Assembly: GCF_009933335.1 (NCBI RefSeq)
Contig: NZ_MAEL01000038.1
Coordinates: 19,060-83,059 of the forward strand
DNA: 64,000 nucleotides
Reading direction: 5' to 3'
Origin: Candidatus Enterococcus willemsii
GTDB taxonomy: Bacteria > Bacillota > Bacilli > Lactobacillales > Enterococcaceae
In this document: positions 38,247 to 47,071 of the stretch, piece after piece
How positions within the stretch are numbered: the stretch's first letter is position 1
Layout: each line of letters begins with the position of its first letter
Made by a program: the position numbers and the translations under genes
The notes under the pieces: model-generated
Seen by the model: only the letters and a program-made list of their open reading frames with translations
What the model was told of the DNA's origin: nothing
The model's database searches: none

Positions 38247-38275
38247 ATTCTACAATGAACTTTTTTGAAAGTCAA
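38247..38275 (-). promoter_or_regulatory. Promoter of the T-box operon
   Basis: TTGACT (38275-38270), a 17-nt spacer and TAGAAT (38252-38247). It begins two bases from the tpx stop codon. Confidence 0.75.
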
Positions 38276-38276
38276 C

Positions 38277-38768
38277 TTACACAAGTGCTTTTGCAGCTTC
38301 AAGTGCTTTTGTATAGTCTGGTTCATGTGACAACTCCGGAACGATTTCTTCATAACGAATCACACCGTCTTGGTCTAAAACAAAGATTGAACGTGCATAG
38401 CGATTCATTTCTGGAATCAGAATACTATAACTTTCACCAAAGGTATTTTCTGGATCATGTAACATCACCATGTCTACACCTTCTTGACCACACCAAGCAG
38501 CTTGTTCTTCTTGTGTATTATTTGAAATAGTTGCAAAGTTGATTTCTTCTATTTGACTTGCTTCGATATTAAAACGTTTTGTTTGAATTGCACAAACACG
38601 TGTATCGATATCAGGTACGACACTCAAAATTGTTGGTTTGCCAGCAAAATCTGCTAAGCTATAGCGATTGTCTTTCAAATCCTTTAATGAGAAATCTGCT
38701 GCTTTTTCCCCAACTTTCAATTGTGTTCCTGGTACTTCTAATACTTCACCTTTACGAGTAATATTCAT
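38277..38768 (-). CDS. tpx: Thiol peroxidase
   Basis: A 163-residue 2-Cys atypical peroxiredoxin that reduces peroxides using thioredoxin. The peroxidatic Cys59 (RVCAIQT) and resolving Cys93 (AWCGQEG) are present, spaced as in known Tpx. The start is the ATG at 38768, 8 nt after AGAGGAG; the GTG at 38777 abuts it. A TTGTAA-N16-TATACT promoter lies upstream. Confidence 0.95.
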   Translation of the reverse strand: MNITRKGEVLEVPGTQLKVGEKAADFSLKDLKDNRYSLADFAGKPTILSVVPDIDTRVCAIQTKRFNIEASQIEEINFATISNNTQEEQAAWCGQEGVDMVMLHDPENTFGESYSILIPEMNRYARSIFVLDQDGVIRYEEIVPELSHEPDYTKALEAAKALV

Positions 38769-38842
38769 CTCATCCACTCCTCTAATCTATCTTATTTCAG
38801 TATATAGGAGTCCAGAATTTTTACAAAAACATCTGCCTATAG

Positions 38843-38882
38843 CATAAAAGTACAGCTAGCAAATGTGCTAACTGTACTTTTT
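38843..38882. terminator. Terminator of the PTS operon
   Basis: AAAAGTACAG-TAGC pairs with GCTA-CTGTACTTTT around a short loop. It lies immediately after the EIIC stop on the minus strand and ahead of tpx. Confidence 0.85.
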
Positions 38883-40244
38883 TTATTCTGCAACCATATT
38901 TTCTTGTTCTTCTTTTACTAAACGTGCATCATAACTACGAATAAATGGAAGCCAAATTAAGAAGGCTGCTGCTGCACAAATAACGGCTGTCACACCAGCT
39001 TTCCAATCACCACCTGAACCAATAAATGCACCAATCCCCACTGGAGAAGGCCATGGCATTTGCGCAATCATTGGACGGATAATTTCTAACTTAATCGCAA
39101 AGTACGCAATTGACGCAGAGACCATTGGTGCTAAAAAGAATGGTACAGCTACAAATGGATTGTAAATAATCGGAATACCGAAAATCAATGGCTCATTAAT
39201 ATTGAATAATGCTGGTCCCACTGCAGCACGACCTAATACTTTCAATTGATCGGACTTACATAAAAACATCATAGCAAAGACTAAACCTAACGTTGCACCA
39301 GAACCACCGATAGTAACAAAAGCATTATTAAATTCTCCTGCTAATGGGATATGCCCGCCAGCGATATTCGTTGCAATATTTGCTAATGCGATAGGTTGGA
39401 TAAATGCAAATACAATATTTGCACCATGAATACCAACTAACCACAAGGCATGGACTAAGAAATAAATTACCATCAAACCAATCCAGCTATTCGTCAAATT
39501 CGTTACAAATCCAAATGGAATACCAACTAATTTGAAAATATCTGTTCCTAAGACAATTAAAATACCATTAAAAATTAAAACAACAATAGAAATTACAAAT
39601 GTAGGAATTAAAGCAGTAAATGCACGAGCAACTCCTAATGGCACAGCTTCTGGCATCTTAACTACCCAATTTTTAGATACACATAAGCGATACAATTGAA
39701 CAGCTACCACAGCCATAATAATAGCTGTAAAAATACCCACCGTTCCGAGACGGGTAATACCATCACCGCCCATTTCCCAACCTCCAATGGTGAAAGCACC
39801 ATTGTCAGCATCGACAATTTGTACACGAGTCATTGAACCATTTTCCAAGATGATTTGCGGAATCGTCATAAAAAATGCAAACATAGACAATAGGCCACCA
39901 TTAATTGGTGTTAAATCAAGTCCGTCTTCTTCTGCAATAATTTTTGTATATTCATACCCTAAAACCACACTGAAATATAATGCCAAAATGCCCATTGTTG
40001 CTGTATTGGCAACCATGTATAAACTACTTACTTTAAAGAATGTCGCATCAAATAGTCCTTGCAAAGGTGTAATAACATCTGGTAAGACGTTTAACACTAA
40101 GAACATCGACCCAACGATCGTAAATGGAATGGTCGCCATCCCGGCCCCCATAATCGCACGAACAAATTTAAATTGAGCAATTTTTCCCATAGGGCCCATG
40201 AGATATTTTTCTAAAAATCCAAAAATTCCACTTGATTGTTCCAT
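38883..40244 (-). CDS. PTS EIIC, lactose/cellobiose family
   Basis: A 453-residue membrane permease with about ten hydrophobic segments and the family hallmarks VGIHGANIVF and FNINEPLIFGIPI. It imports a beta-glucoside or related disaccharide, phosphorylated via the EIIA and EIIB encoded upstream in the same operon. The start at 40244 follows AAAGGAG; the GTG at 40253 is too close. It is last in the operon. Confidence 0.92.
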   Translation of the reverse strand: MEQSSGIFGFLEKYLMGPMGKIAQFKFVRAIMGAGMATIPFTIVGSMFLVLNVLPDVITPLQGLFDATFFKVSSLYMVANTATMGILALYFSVVLGYEYTKIIAEEDGLDLTPINGGLLSMFAFFMTIPQIILENGSMTRVQIVDADNGAFTIGGWEMGGDGITRLGTVGIFTAIIMAVVAVQLYRLCVSKNWVVKMPEAVPLGVARAFTALIPTFVISIVVLIFNGILIVLGTDIFKLVGIPFGFVTNLTNSWIGLMVIYFLVHALWLVGIHGANIVFAFIQPIALANIATNIAGGHIPLAGEFNNAFVTIGGSGATLGLVFAMMFLCKSDQLKVLGRAAVGPALFNINEPLIFGIPIIYNPFVAVPFFLAPMVSASIAYFAIKLEIIRPMIAQMPWPSPVGIGAFIGSGGDWKAGVTAVICAAAAFLIWLPFIRSYDARLVKEEQENMVAE

Positions 40245-40257
40245 GAATAACACTCCT

Positions 40258-40773
40258 TTATTTATTAATCGCTTTTTCGTATTTCTGAATATACTGATAG
40301 TGTCGATCTTTTTGAGAACGAATGGCTGTGATACGTTTCAAACAGACAGCAATTAAAAGCAAGCCTATCGCTAAAATAGCTAACACTAGGAATCGTGATT
40401 GCATCGTATTTGTTAAAAATGGAAAAATAGTGTGAAAACCAACACCTGTTAGTGCGCTTAGACTCAAAAGCAGATTAACCATTAATTGGATGTGATAATA
40501 AAGAGCTGTATATCGTAATTGGTTTGCCTTCTCATCTTCCTTTGCGCCATATAATTTTACGTGTTCGAAAACCGCAGGCACAATCGCTATTAATAATCCC
40601 ATTGGCCAAATCGCCATTTTATGATGTCCAATTAAAAAGAGAATCATGACATGCAAATTAACAAAAAAGAATAACGCTAACAGATAACGCAAGAGTAAGA
40701 AGCGATTGTATCGGAAATTCTTTTGTTGTGTCTCTTTCTCAAAATTACGCCCATTTTTGTGTACTTTCCCCAT
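40258..40773 (-). CDS. PTS-operon membrane protein of unknown function
   Basis: A 171-residue protein with a basic N-terminus (about 1-24) and four hydrophobic segments (about 27-47, 53-70, 91-112 and 124-145), then a charged C-terminal tail. I do not recognise a named family. It lies between EIIA and EIIC, 13 bp before EIIC, so it is probably part of the uptake system. Confidence 0.65.
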   Translation of the reverse strand: MGKVHKNGRNFEKETQQKNFRYNRFLLLRYLLALFFFVNLHVMILFLIGHHKMAIWPMGLLIAIVPAVFEHVKLYGAKEDEKANQLRYTALYYHIQLMVNLLLSLSALTGVGFHTIFPFLTNTMQSRFLVLAILAIGLLLIAVCLKRITAIRSQKDRHYQYIQKYEKAINK

Positions 40774-40808
40774 GTTCTCATCCTTTCTAGATTGAAGACG
40801 CTACAATA

Positions 40809-41120
40809 TTAACCGCGTTTGTAAAGCTCTAACATTTCTAGCGCAACTTCTCGTAAAGTCATTGTTGTCATTAAATGATCTTGTGCATGCACCATAATGA
40901 CTTCCATGACAATCGTTTCACCATTGGCATATTCTTTTAATAATTCCGTTTGTGCTTTATGAGCATTTACTAGTGACTCATTGGCATCTTCTAGTTTTTG
41001 CGCTGCTTTTTCAAATTCATTCGCACGCATATGCGCAAACGATTCGTGTATTAGTGTACGTGCATCTCCACTACTAAGAATAATTTCAAATGCAACCCCT
41101 TGTAATGTTTCTTGATCCAT
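40809..41120 (-). CDS. PTS EIIA, lactose/cellobiose family
   Basis: A 103-residue all-helical phosphocarrier. The phosphorylated histidine is His78 in VHAQDHLMT. It passes phosphate from HPr to EIIB. The start at 41120 follows AAGGAG; an in-frame GTG three codons upstream abuts it. It is third in the operon, 15 bp after the regulator. Confidence 0.92.
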   Translation of the reverse strand: MDQETLQGVAFEIILSSGDARTLIHESFAHMRANEFEKAAQKLEDANESLVNAHKAQTELLKEYANGETIVMEVIMVHAQDHLMTTMTLREVALEMLELYKRG

Positions 41121-41135
41121 TCTCGACACTCCTTC

Positions 41136-43151
41136 CTAATTCTTCTCATGATGTTCAATAAATACGGATAAAAATTCATCATAATTTTGACAATGAACTA
41201 ATTTTTTTCGTAACGTATCATTTTCAATAATTGGCACTAGCCAGTGACTGATTTTTTCTAATTCTGTTTGGTTTTTATAATCGGGTGACATCAGAAAAAC
41301 CAATTGAATATTCGGATGTTCTTCATCCCAATAAATTCCTTCTGGTGCAACAACAATCGAAACATAAGCTCTTTCGGTAACAGGTTCGATTGGATGTGGT
41401 ACAGCCAGATAAGGCGAAAAAGCCACTGTGCTATACGATTCTCTCAATTTCAGTTGCTTAGCAAGAGTGCTTGAAATATCGTGACTTTCAAGCTCATTCA
41501 TCTTATTGATTAATACGTTCAAAACTGCTTCTTTTTCTGACTGCTCTGATAGTCGGAAAAACAATTCTGGTTTCATAACTTGTCTAATTAACTTTTCTGT
41601 CTGCTGTTCTTCGTTACCATCTTCGCGTAATTCCAACGGTATATTATTTTGATTGTTCTTCAATTTCGACAATTCATGATTAATGGCTTGAATATCTTGG
41701 TCATCCAAAAAAACACTCACATGAACAATTGGTATACTATAAATAACATTGGGCAAATGAATCGATGAAATAATCAAATCAATACCTTCTAATAGCTCTT
41801 CTGAAATTTCATAATAACTACTCACTTGTTCGATAATGATTTTCGATCCTAGCTCATGTTCCAAACGAATTCGCAACATTTGTGAACTTCCTAAACCAGT
41901 TGCGCAAATCACCATCACTCGAGCTTTTTGTGAATTAAAAAAGCGCTCCACGGCAGCAGTCACATGAATCGTGATATAAGCCCATTCACTTTCTGTAATC
42001 GTATATTCTTGAAATACCGGCATAGTAGATAAATTATCAATCGTCAATGCTAATAGATGACCATATTTCTGCTTAATATCTTCAAGTAACGGATTTTCAA
42101 TACTCGTTTGATTCTGCAATCTTGTCAGAAGTGGTGTTAAATGAATCAATAAGCCATCAATCAAAATCGTATCTTGTTGCAAAGCAAAACCAGTTTGTTG
42201 ATCAATCTTCGCTAAAGCAGCAATTAACTGATTTTTGACTTGTGTTTCTGTATACGTACTTTTTTCAAAGATTTTTTTTGATGTCACTTTGTTTCGCAAA
42301 TGCATAGCAATATACGTCGCTTCTTCTTCAGGAAACGCTATATGCAGTGTTTCCTCCAAACGACGAATGATTTTTAACGCGGTTTGGTATTCTTTGGCTT
42401 CTTGCGGAAATTCATGAGTCGGTACTACTTGAATTTCAAAGCCTGCTTGAATGCGTTTCACCGCTAAACCAATATGCAAGACAAGGTTGTAAATAATGAA
42501 ATCTGATAAACCTAACTGAGATTCTCGACATTCATCTAAAACAATAATCACAATTTCTTCGATACTAATTCCTTCTAAAAAATCCACATAGTTCGAAAAC
42601 GTATACAAATTATCCTGCAATCGGTTCATGAAAAAATAATTCATAATAAAATGACGATTATTTTGCTCACTACCAGAAAGATAGATCCCAGTCCCCGCTT
42701 TACTTTTGATTTCGATATCATAAGGCTTCAATAATTTGCGTACTTCAACAATATCATTTGAAATAGTTGAACGTGAAACAAACAATTCGTTAGCTAAATC
42801 ATCCATAAATAGTTTATCTTTGCTAAAAAATAAGCTATTTAAGATAAAGTATTGCCGATCCTTTGCTTCATGAATGGAAGTTATCTCATTTTTAGTTGGT
42901 ACTAACTGTAATTCATGTCGATAAAAGGTTTCGAATCGTTGCTCATCCAAAATTTTCAAACGATACCCTTGTCCTTGTTTGGCTTCTATTTCTGCTTGAT
43001 TATGACTTATTTTTTCACGAAGAATACTCAAATATTTGCGGGCAGTTCGATCAGAAACCTTTAATTCTGATGCTATTTCTTGACTATTTACATATGTGTG
43101 AAGATTGTTATATAAGGTTTTTAGTATAGTTATTTCTTTTTGACTCAACAT
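41136..43151 (-). CDS. PRD-containing PTS-regulated transcriptional activator (LicR/CelR type)
   Basis: A 671-residue regulator. Domains run: N-terminal HTH (about 1-65, NSQEIASELKVSDRTARKYL), a second HTH/Mga-like segment (about 90-150, VSRSTISNDIVEV), two PRD domains (about 180-390) with conserved His residues, an EIIB-like domain (about 400-490, VICATGLGSSQML with Cys) and an EIIA domain at the end (about 525-665, YLAVPHPI). Phosphorylation by the PTS sets its activity. It is encoded inside the operon it most likely controls. Confidence 0.9.
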   Translation of the reverse strand: MLSQKEITILKTLYNNLHTYVNSQEIASELKVSDRTARKYLSILREKISHNQAEIEAKQGQGYRLKILDEQRFETFYRHELQLVPTKNEITSIHEAKDRQYFILNSLFFSKDKLFMDDLANELFVSRSTISNDIVEVRKLLKPYDIEIKSKAGTGIYLSGSEQNNRHFIMNYFFMNRLQDNLYTFSNYVDFLEGISIEEIVIIVLDECRESQLGLSDFIIYNLVLHIGLAVKRIQAGFEIQVVPTHEFPQEAKEYQTALKIIRRLEETLHIAFPEEEATYIAMHLRNKVTSKKIFEKSTYTETQVKNQLIAALAKIDQQTGFALQQDTILIDGLLIHLTPLLTRLQNQTSIENPLLEDIKQKYGHLLALTIDNLSTMPVFQEYTITESEWAYITIHVTAAVERFFNSQKARVMVICATGLGSSQMLRIRLEHELGSKIIIEQVSSYYEISEELLEGIDLIISSIHLPNVIYSIPIVHVSVFLDDQDIQAINHELSKLKNNQNNIPLELREDGNEEQQTEKLIRQVMKPELFFRLSEQSEKEAVLNVLINKMNELESHDISSTLAKQLKLRESYSTVAFSPYLAVPHPIEPVTERAYVSIVVAPEGIYWDEEHPNIQLVFLMSPDYKNQTELEKISHWLVPIIENDTLRKKLVHCQNYDEFLSVFIEHHEKN

Positions 43152-43173
43152 TCTTCTCAGCCCTTAAAATGAA

Positions 43174-43488
43174 TTAAATATTTTCTTCAACGACTGCCGC
43201 CAATTTTTGAATCCCCATTGGAATGGGTACATAGGCTTGAGGCGGAATATTAACGATTGGTTTATTCTTTTTATCCGCCGCTGTTTTAAGATTTGCATAA
43301 TACATTTTTGTTTGCGGGCTGACTAAATACAAATCAAATTCGTCTTTATCAATCGTACTTGCTCCTTGTGAAGCTGACGTCGCATCTAATTCAATCTCTA
43401 CCCCTTTAGACGCAAAATATTCTGTTGTTTTCTTTGCAATTACAGATGATGACATCCCACCTGCACAAATAATCAATGCTTTTTTCAT
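43174..43488 (-). CDS. PTS EIIB, lactose/cellobiose family
   Basis: A 104-residue phosphocarrier with the active cysteine in IICAGGMSSS (Cys8) and the conserved LVSPQ. It transfers phosphate from EIIA to the sugar bound by EIIC. Two adjacent ATGs (43491 and 43488) follow GGAGG; the second is better spaced. It is first in the operon, behind a promoter with a cre site. Confidence 0.92.
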   Translation of the reverse strand: MKKALIICAGGMSSSVIAKKTTEYFASKGVEIELDATSASQGASTIDKDEFDLYLVSPQTKMYYANLKTAADKKNKPIVNIPPQAYVPIPMGIQKLAAVVEENI

Positions 43489-43557
43489 CATTCATTCCTC
43501 CATTTTCTTGTTATACTTGTACTGACTAACGCCCCTCCTTCAACATTCGATATACTC

Positions 43558-43586
43558 ACTATAATAGAAAGCGATTACATTGTGAA
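43558..43586 (-). promoter_or_regulatory. Promoter of the PTS operon
   Basis: TTCACA (43586-43581), a 17-nt spacer and TATAGT (43563-43558) on the minus strand. The spacer is almost filled by a cre site. Confidence 0.7.
43566..43580. promoter_or_regulatory. cre site in the PTS operon promoter
   Basis: On the minus strand ATGTAATCGCTTTCT fits WTGNAANCGNWNNCW at every fixed position. Between -35 and -10, it should give CcpA repression when glucose is present. Confidence 0.85.
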
Positions 43587-43636
43587 TCGAAGCAATTTCC
43601 TTAATGATACGGAAGGAAATTAAATTCAGCAACTAA

Positions 43637-43672
43637 AAAAAGCCTAAGCAGACAACAGCTGCTTGGGCTCAT
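43637..43672 (-). terminator. Terminator of rex
   Basis: GCCTAAGCAG pairs with CTGCTTGGGC (one wobble). On the minus strand it is followed by TTTTTTT. Confidence 0.85.
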
Positions 43673-43686
43673 ACTTTTTATTGGAC

Positions 43687-44349
43687 CTATGAAATAGTGA
43701 CTAGTGGTCTTTTTTGATAGTGATTATCAAAGAAAATCAATGTCAATAATTCCGTTGTTAAATCAATGTAACGCATATTCACATGTTTGGGTACAATCAC
43801 ACGATCAGGAGCAAAATTCATAATTGCTGTAATACCTGCGTCTACAATTGTGTTAATTGCTTCTTGAGAATGCTGACTAGGAACAGTTGAAATAGCGACT
43901 GTCACGCCATTTTTTTCAGCAACTGTTTTAAATTCCTCCATACTATGAATCATAAAACCAGCTATTTCTTTCCCAATTAATTCAGGATTGTTATCAAATA
44001 CACAAGTGATTTTAAGATTTTCATTACGACGAAAATTATTATTAGCGAGAGCTTTACCCAAATTGCCAAATCCAACAAGTGCAATACGTTTTTCATCATC
44101 TGTAGCTAAAATGTCACTAAATACTTCAATCAAATAAGAAACATCATAACCATAACCGCTACGCCCTAATTCTCCTAGATAAGAAAAATCACGACGAATG
44201 GTCGCCGCTGGAATTTGCGTAATCTCTGAGAAATCTTTTGATTTAATTCGGGTTTCACCAGTTGATTCTAAAATTTTGAGATTTCTTAAATATAACGGTA
44301 ACCGTTTCGCAGTCGCCCGCGGTAATTTCTTTTCTTTGTGTTCCTCCAC
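43687..44349 (-). CDS. rex: Redox-sensing repressor Rex
   Basis: A 220-residue NADH-sensing repressor of fermentation and anaerobic genes. It has a winged helix-turn-helix (about 1-80, IPAATIRRDFSYLGELGRSGYGY) and a Rossmann domain with VGFGNLGKAL (about 92-101). It begins with GTG, preceded by AAAGGAG. It has its own promoter and terminator. Confidence 0.95.
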   Translation of the reverse strand: MEEHKEKKLPRATAKRLPLYLRNLKILESTGETRIKSKDFSEITQIPAATIRRDFSYLGELGRSGYGYDVSYLIEVFSDILATDDEKRIALVGFGNLGKALANNNFRRNENLKITCVFDNNPELIGKEIAGFMIHSMEEFKTVAEKNGVTVAISTVPSQHSQEAINTIVDAGITAIMNFAPDRVIVPKHVNMRYIDLTTELLTLIFFDNHYQKRPLVTIS

Positions 44350-44385
44350 TTTCTCAGCTCCTTTTTTGTTACTATATTCACATAA

Positions 44386-44414
44386 ATTTTATCATTTAAC
44401 ACTATGTTGTGCAA
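44386..44414 (-). promoter_or_regulatory. rex promoter
   Basis: TTGCAC (44414-44409), a 17-nt spacer and TAAAAT (44391-44386). A small palindrome AACA-N3-TGTT fills the upstream part of the spacer. Confidence 0.75.
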
Positions 44415-44437
44415 GCTTTAGCTGAATGGAATATAAA

Positions 44438-44472
44438 AAAACAAGAAACTTCGTGAGAAATTTCTTGTTTCC
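44438..44472 (-). terminator. Terminator of thiI
   Basis: ACAAGAAA pairs with TTTCTTGT. On the minus strand it is followed by TTTTTTT. Confidence 0.85.
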
Positions 44473-44476
44473 TTTA

Positions 44477-45688
44477 TTATAATAAATCTGAAAATTCATC
44501 CTCGCGCTCTTTTTCAGAGCTAACGGTAATTTCTTCCATTTTTAAACCTGCTAAAGAACGTTCCATCATGCCTTCAATATCTAATCGTTCTTCATAGTGA
44601 TGCACTTTATCCAAACGCGGACGTGTTTTTGGTTGTGGTGGTGCAAAGATTGTACAACAATCTTCAAACGGTTGAATCGCTAATTCAAAAGTATCAATTT
44701 GTTGTGCTACTTCGATAATTTCTAATTTATCCATTGTTGCGACCGGACGAATGATTGGCGTATTGGTGACTTCATTGATAGCAACCATGCTTTGTAGGGT
44801 TTGTGAAGCTACTTGACCTAACGATTCACCATTTAGAATAATCAAGCCTTTACGTAATTCACGAATTGCATCTGTCAAACGTAACATCATGCGGCGAGTA
44901 ATCGTCATCCAGTAACCTTGAGGGACACTTTTTTTAATTTCTTCTTGAATCTCAGTAAATGGTACTTCAATAAATTGTATGCTTCCTACATATGGAGCCA
45001 ATTTAGCTGTTAAGTCTTTGGCTTTTTGTAAGGCTTGTTCACTTGTATATGGAGGACTGGCAAAATGCACAGCTTCAATTTCCACGCCACGTTTCATTGA
45101 ATAGTACCCCGCAACTGGCGAATCAATCCCTCCAGACAGCATCAGCATCCCCTTGCCACTTGTTCCTACTGGTAAACCACCCGCACCTTGAATCGTCTCA
45201 TGAGAAAGATACGCACCATCTCGGCGAATTTCGACACGTAAGTTAATATCGGGTTGTTTCATTTGTGCTTTAATGTCAGGAAAAATATCAATAATCGCAT
45301 TTCCTAACGTTAAATTTAGTTCACCACTTGTTTGGACAAAATCATGATCACTGCGTTTTGCTGTAATTTTAAAGGTTTCTTTCCCCGTATAAACTTCGCG
45401 CATAATTTCTTGGGCCTTGGCTTTAATCGCTTCAATATCTTTTTCCACACGAACACTTGGCGAAAAATTTTGAATACCAAAGATTTTTTGTAATTTAGGA
45501 ATAATGACATCACTATCTTCACCATTCAATAGTAAATGCATTCGGTCACGATCCGCATGGACACGGACATGAGGGAAATCAATCAGAGCTTTTTTCACGT
45601 TCGAAGCTAGACGGGTAATAAATGTGTTGCGGTTTTTTCCTTTTGTTGAAAGTTCGCCGTAACGAACCATAATTTCTGTATACTTCAC
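44477..45688 (-). CDS. thiI: tRNA 4-thiouridine synthetase ThiI
   Basis: A 403-residue enzyme that makes s4U in tRNA and may supply sulfur for thiazole. It has a ferredoxin-like and THUMP domain (about 1-165) and a PP-loop ATP pyrophosphatase domain with [13 protein letters not shown] (about 183-195). The C-terminal rhodanese domain of E. coli ThiI is absent, as usual in Firmicutes. The cysteine desulfurase directly upstream should be its sulfur donor. Confidence 0.95.
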   Translation of the reverse strand: MKYTEIMVRYGELSTKGKNRNTFITRLASNVKKALIDFPHVRVHADRDRMHLLLNGEDSDVIIPKLQKIFGIQNFSPSVRVEKDIEAIKAKAQEIMREVYTGKETFKITAKRSDHDFVQTSGELNLTLGNAIIDIFPDIKAQMKQPDINLRVEIRRDGAYLSHETIQGAGGLPVGTSGKGMLMLSGGIDSPVAGYYSMKRGVEIEAVHFASPPYTSEQALQKAKDLTAKLAPYVGSIQFIEVPFTEIQEEIKKSVPQGYWMTITRRMMLRLTDAIRELRKGLIILNGESLGQVASQTLQSMVAINEVTNTPIIRPVATMDKLEIIEVAQQIDTFELAIQPFEDCCTIFAPPQPKTRPRLDKVHHYEERLDIEGMMERSLAGLKMEEITVSSEKEREDEFSDLL

Positions 45689-45796
45689 AGTATGTTGTAT
45701 CCTCCTCTATGCTGCTTCTTTTTCAGCAATTTGCACGCTTGCCATTATAGCATAAAAGAAAATGCTACCGCTGAAAAAAAGTCTTTGCTAAATTTG

Positions 45797-46939
45797 CTAG
45801 TTAATTTTTGAAAATTTTTGATACAGTTGATGGAACACAATTAAAAATTGCTCTACTTCAGCCATGGTATTACTTTCATCCAAACTGATGCGAATAGCTG
45901 ACGTAGCCAGTGAATGTGGCACATTCATCGCATGTAACGTACTTGAAGCTGCTTGTTTTTTACTTGAGCAAGCACTCGTCGTTGAAACATAAATTTGTTT
46001 TTCTTCTAGCGCATGAACTAAGACTTCGCCACGAATATCTTTCAATGAAAAACAAAGAATATGAGGAGCAAAATGTTCTTCTTTAGAAAAAATAGTGACT
46101 TTTTCATAACTAGCCAAAGCTTCCAATAAATAGTTCTTTAAACGTGCGACATGATTCGGCTTGTTTTCTTTTTGTTCAAAAGCCAAACGTAATGCTCTTG
46201 CCATCGCGACAATACCAGCTACATTCTCTGTTCCACTACGCTGCCCATGCTCTTGACCTCCACCATTCATTAATGGTGCCAATTTACGTCCTTCACGCCA
46301 GAAAATAAACCCAACACCACGTGGCCCGTGAAATTTATGTGCAGAGAAAGTCGCAAAATCCACTCGAGGAGTCAACCAACGAGTCTTCTCCACTTTCGTC
46401 AGTGCTTGCACAGCATCCACATGAAAATGAATTTTAGGGAAGTCCGCTAAAATGGCGCTAATAGCTTCAATTGGCTGCATAGAACCAATTTCATTATTGA
46501 CAGCCATCACAGAAACTAAAATCGTTTCTTTACGGATTAATTTTTTGAGTTCATCTACATCGACAAAACCTTCTGCTGTCACCGGTGCGATACTGATTTC
46601 AAAACCTAATTGTTTCAACTGTTCCGCTGTTTCACTCACAGCAGGATGCTCAATGCTAGAAATAATCAGGTGATTTCCAAATTCCTTTTTAGCAAGTGCC
46701 GTGCCTTTCAACACCCAATTATTCCCTTCAGTCCCTCCACTAGTAAAGAATATTTCTTTGGATGAGACAGCTAATTGGTCGGCTATTTGGTTACGTGCTT
46801 GATTTAATAAGCGGGTTGCTTGTGTTCCTAAATCGTGCAAACTCGAAGGATTCCCCATAATTCGTTGACTTGTTTTTACATATGTATCCAACGCTTGTGG
46901 GAAAATCGGTGTTGTTGCACTATTATCAAAATATATCAC
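45797..46939 (-). CDS. Cysteine desulfurase (NifS/IscS family)
   Basis: A 380-residue PLP enzyme that takes sulfur from cysteine. It starts VIYFDNSATTPIF and has FSAHKFHGPRGVGF with the PLP lysine (about 202) and the active cysteine in STTSACSSKK (about 324). The GTG at 46939 after AGAGG matches the family N-terminus and length; an ATG at 46960 with AGGAAAG is an alternative. Linked to thiI, like the NifZ/ThiI pair of Bacillus. Confidence 0.92.
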   Translation of the reverse strand: MIYFDNSATTPIFPQALDTYVKTSQRIMGNPSSLHDLGTQATRLLNQARNQIADQLAVSSKEIFFTSGGTEGNNWVLKGTALAKKEFGNHLIISSIEHPAVSETAEQLKQLGFEISIAPVTAEGFVDVDELKKLIRKETILVSVMAVNNEIGSMQPIEAISAILADFPKIHFHVDAVQALTKVEKTRWLTPRVDFATFSAHKFHGPRGVGFIFWREGRKLAPLMNGGGQEHGQRSGTENVAGIVAMARALRLAFEQKENKPNHVARLKNYLLEALASYEKVTIFSKEEHFAPHILCFSLKDIRGEVLVHALEEKQIYVSTTSACSSKKQAASSTLHAMNVPHSLATSAIRISLDESNTMAEVEQFLIVFHQLYQKFSKIN

Positions 46940-47034
46940 AGTGAAAGATCCTCTCTTCATCAAATTCTTTCCTATTATAACGACTAAACGAATGCCTTTC
47001 AAGTTGAATGAATTGTTGCTTGTTTTTAAACAAA

Positions 47035-47069
47035 AAAATCGTATTTGAAAGAATCAAATACGATTTTTA
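47035..47069. terminator. Terminator of ezrA
   Basis: ATCGTATTTGA pairs with TCAAATACGAT around a 5-nt loop, with T-runs readable on both strands. Confidence 0.88.
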
Positions 47070-47071
47070 TT

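Noticed and set aside
43528..43541. AAGGAGG-like sequence in the PTS operon leader (minus strand) suggesting a leader peptide
   Set aside because: No ATG, GTG or TTG lies at a usable distance before the real EIIB site.
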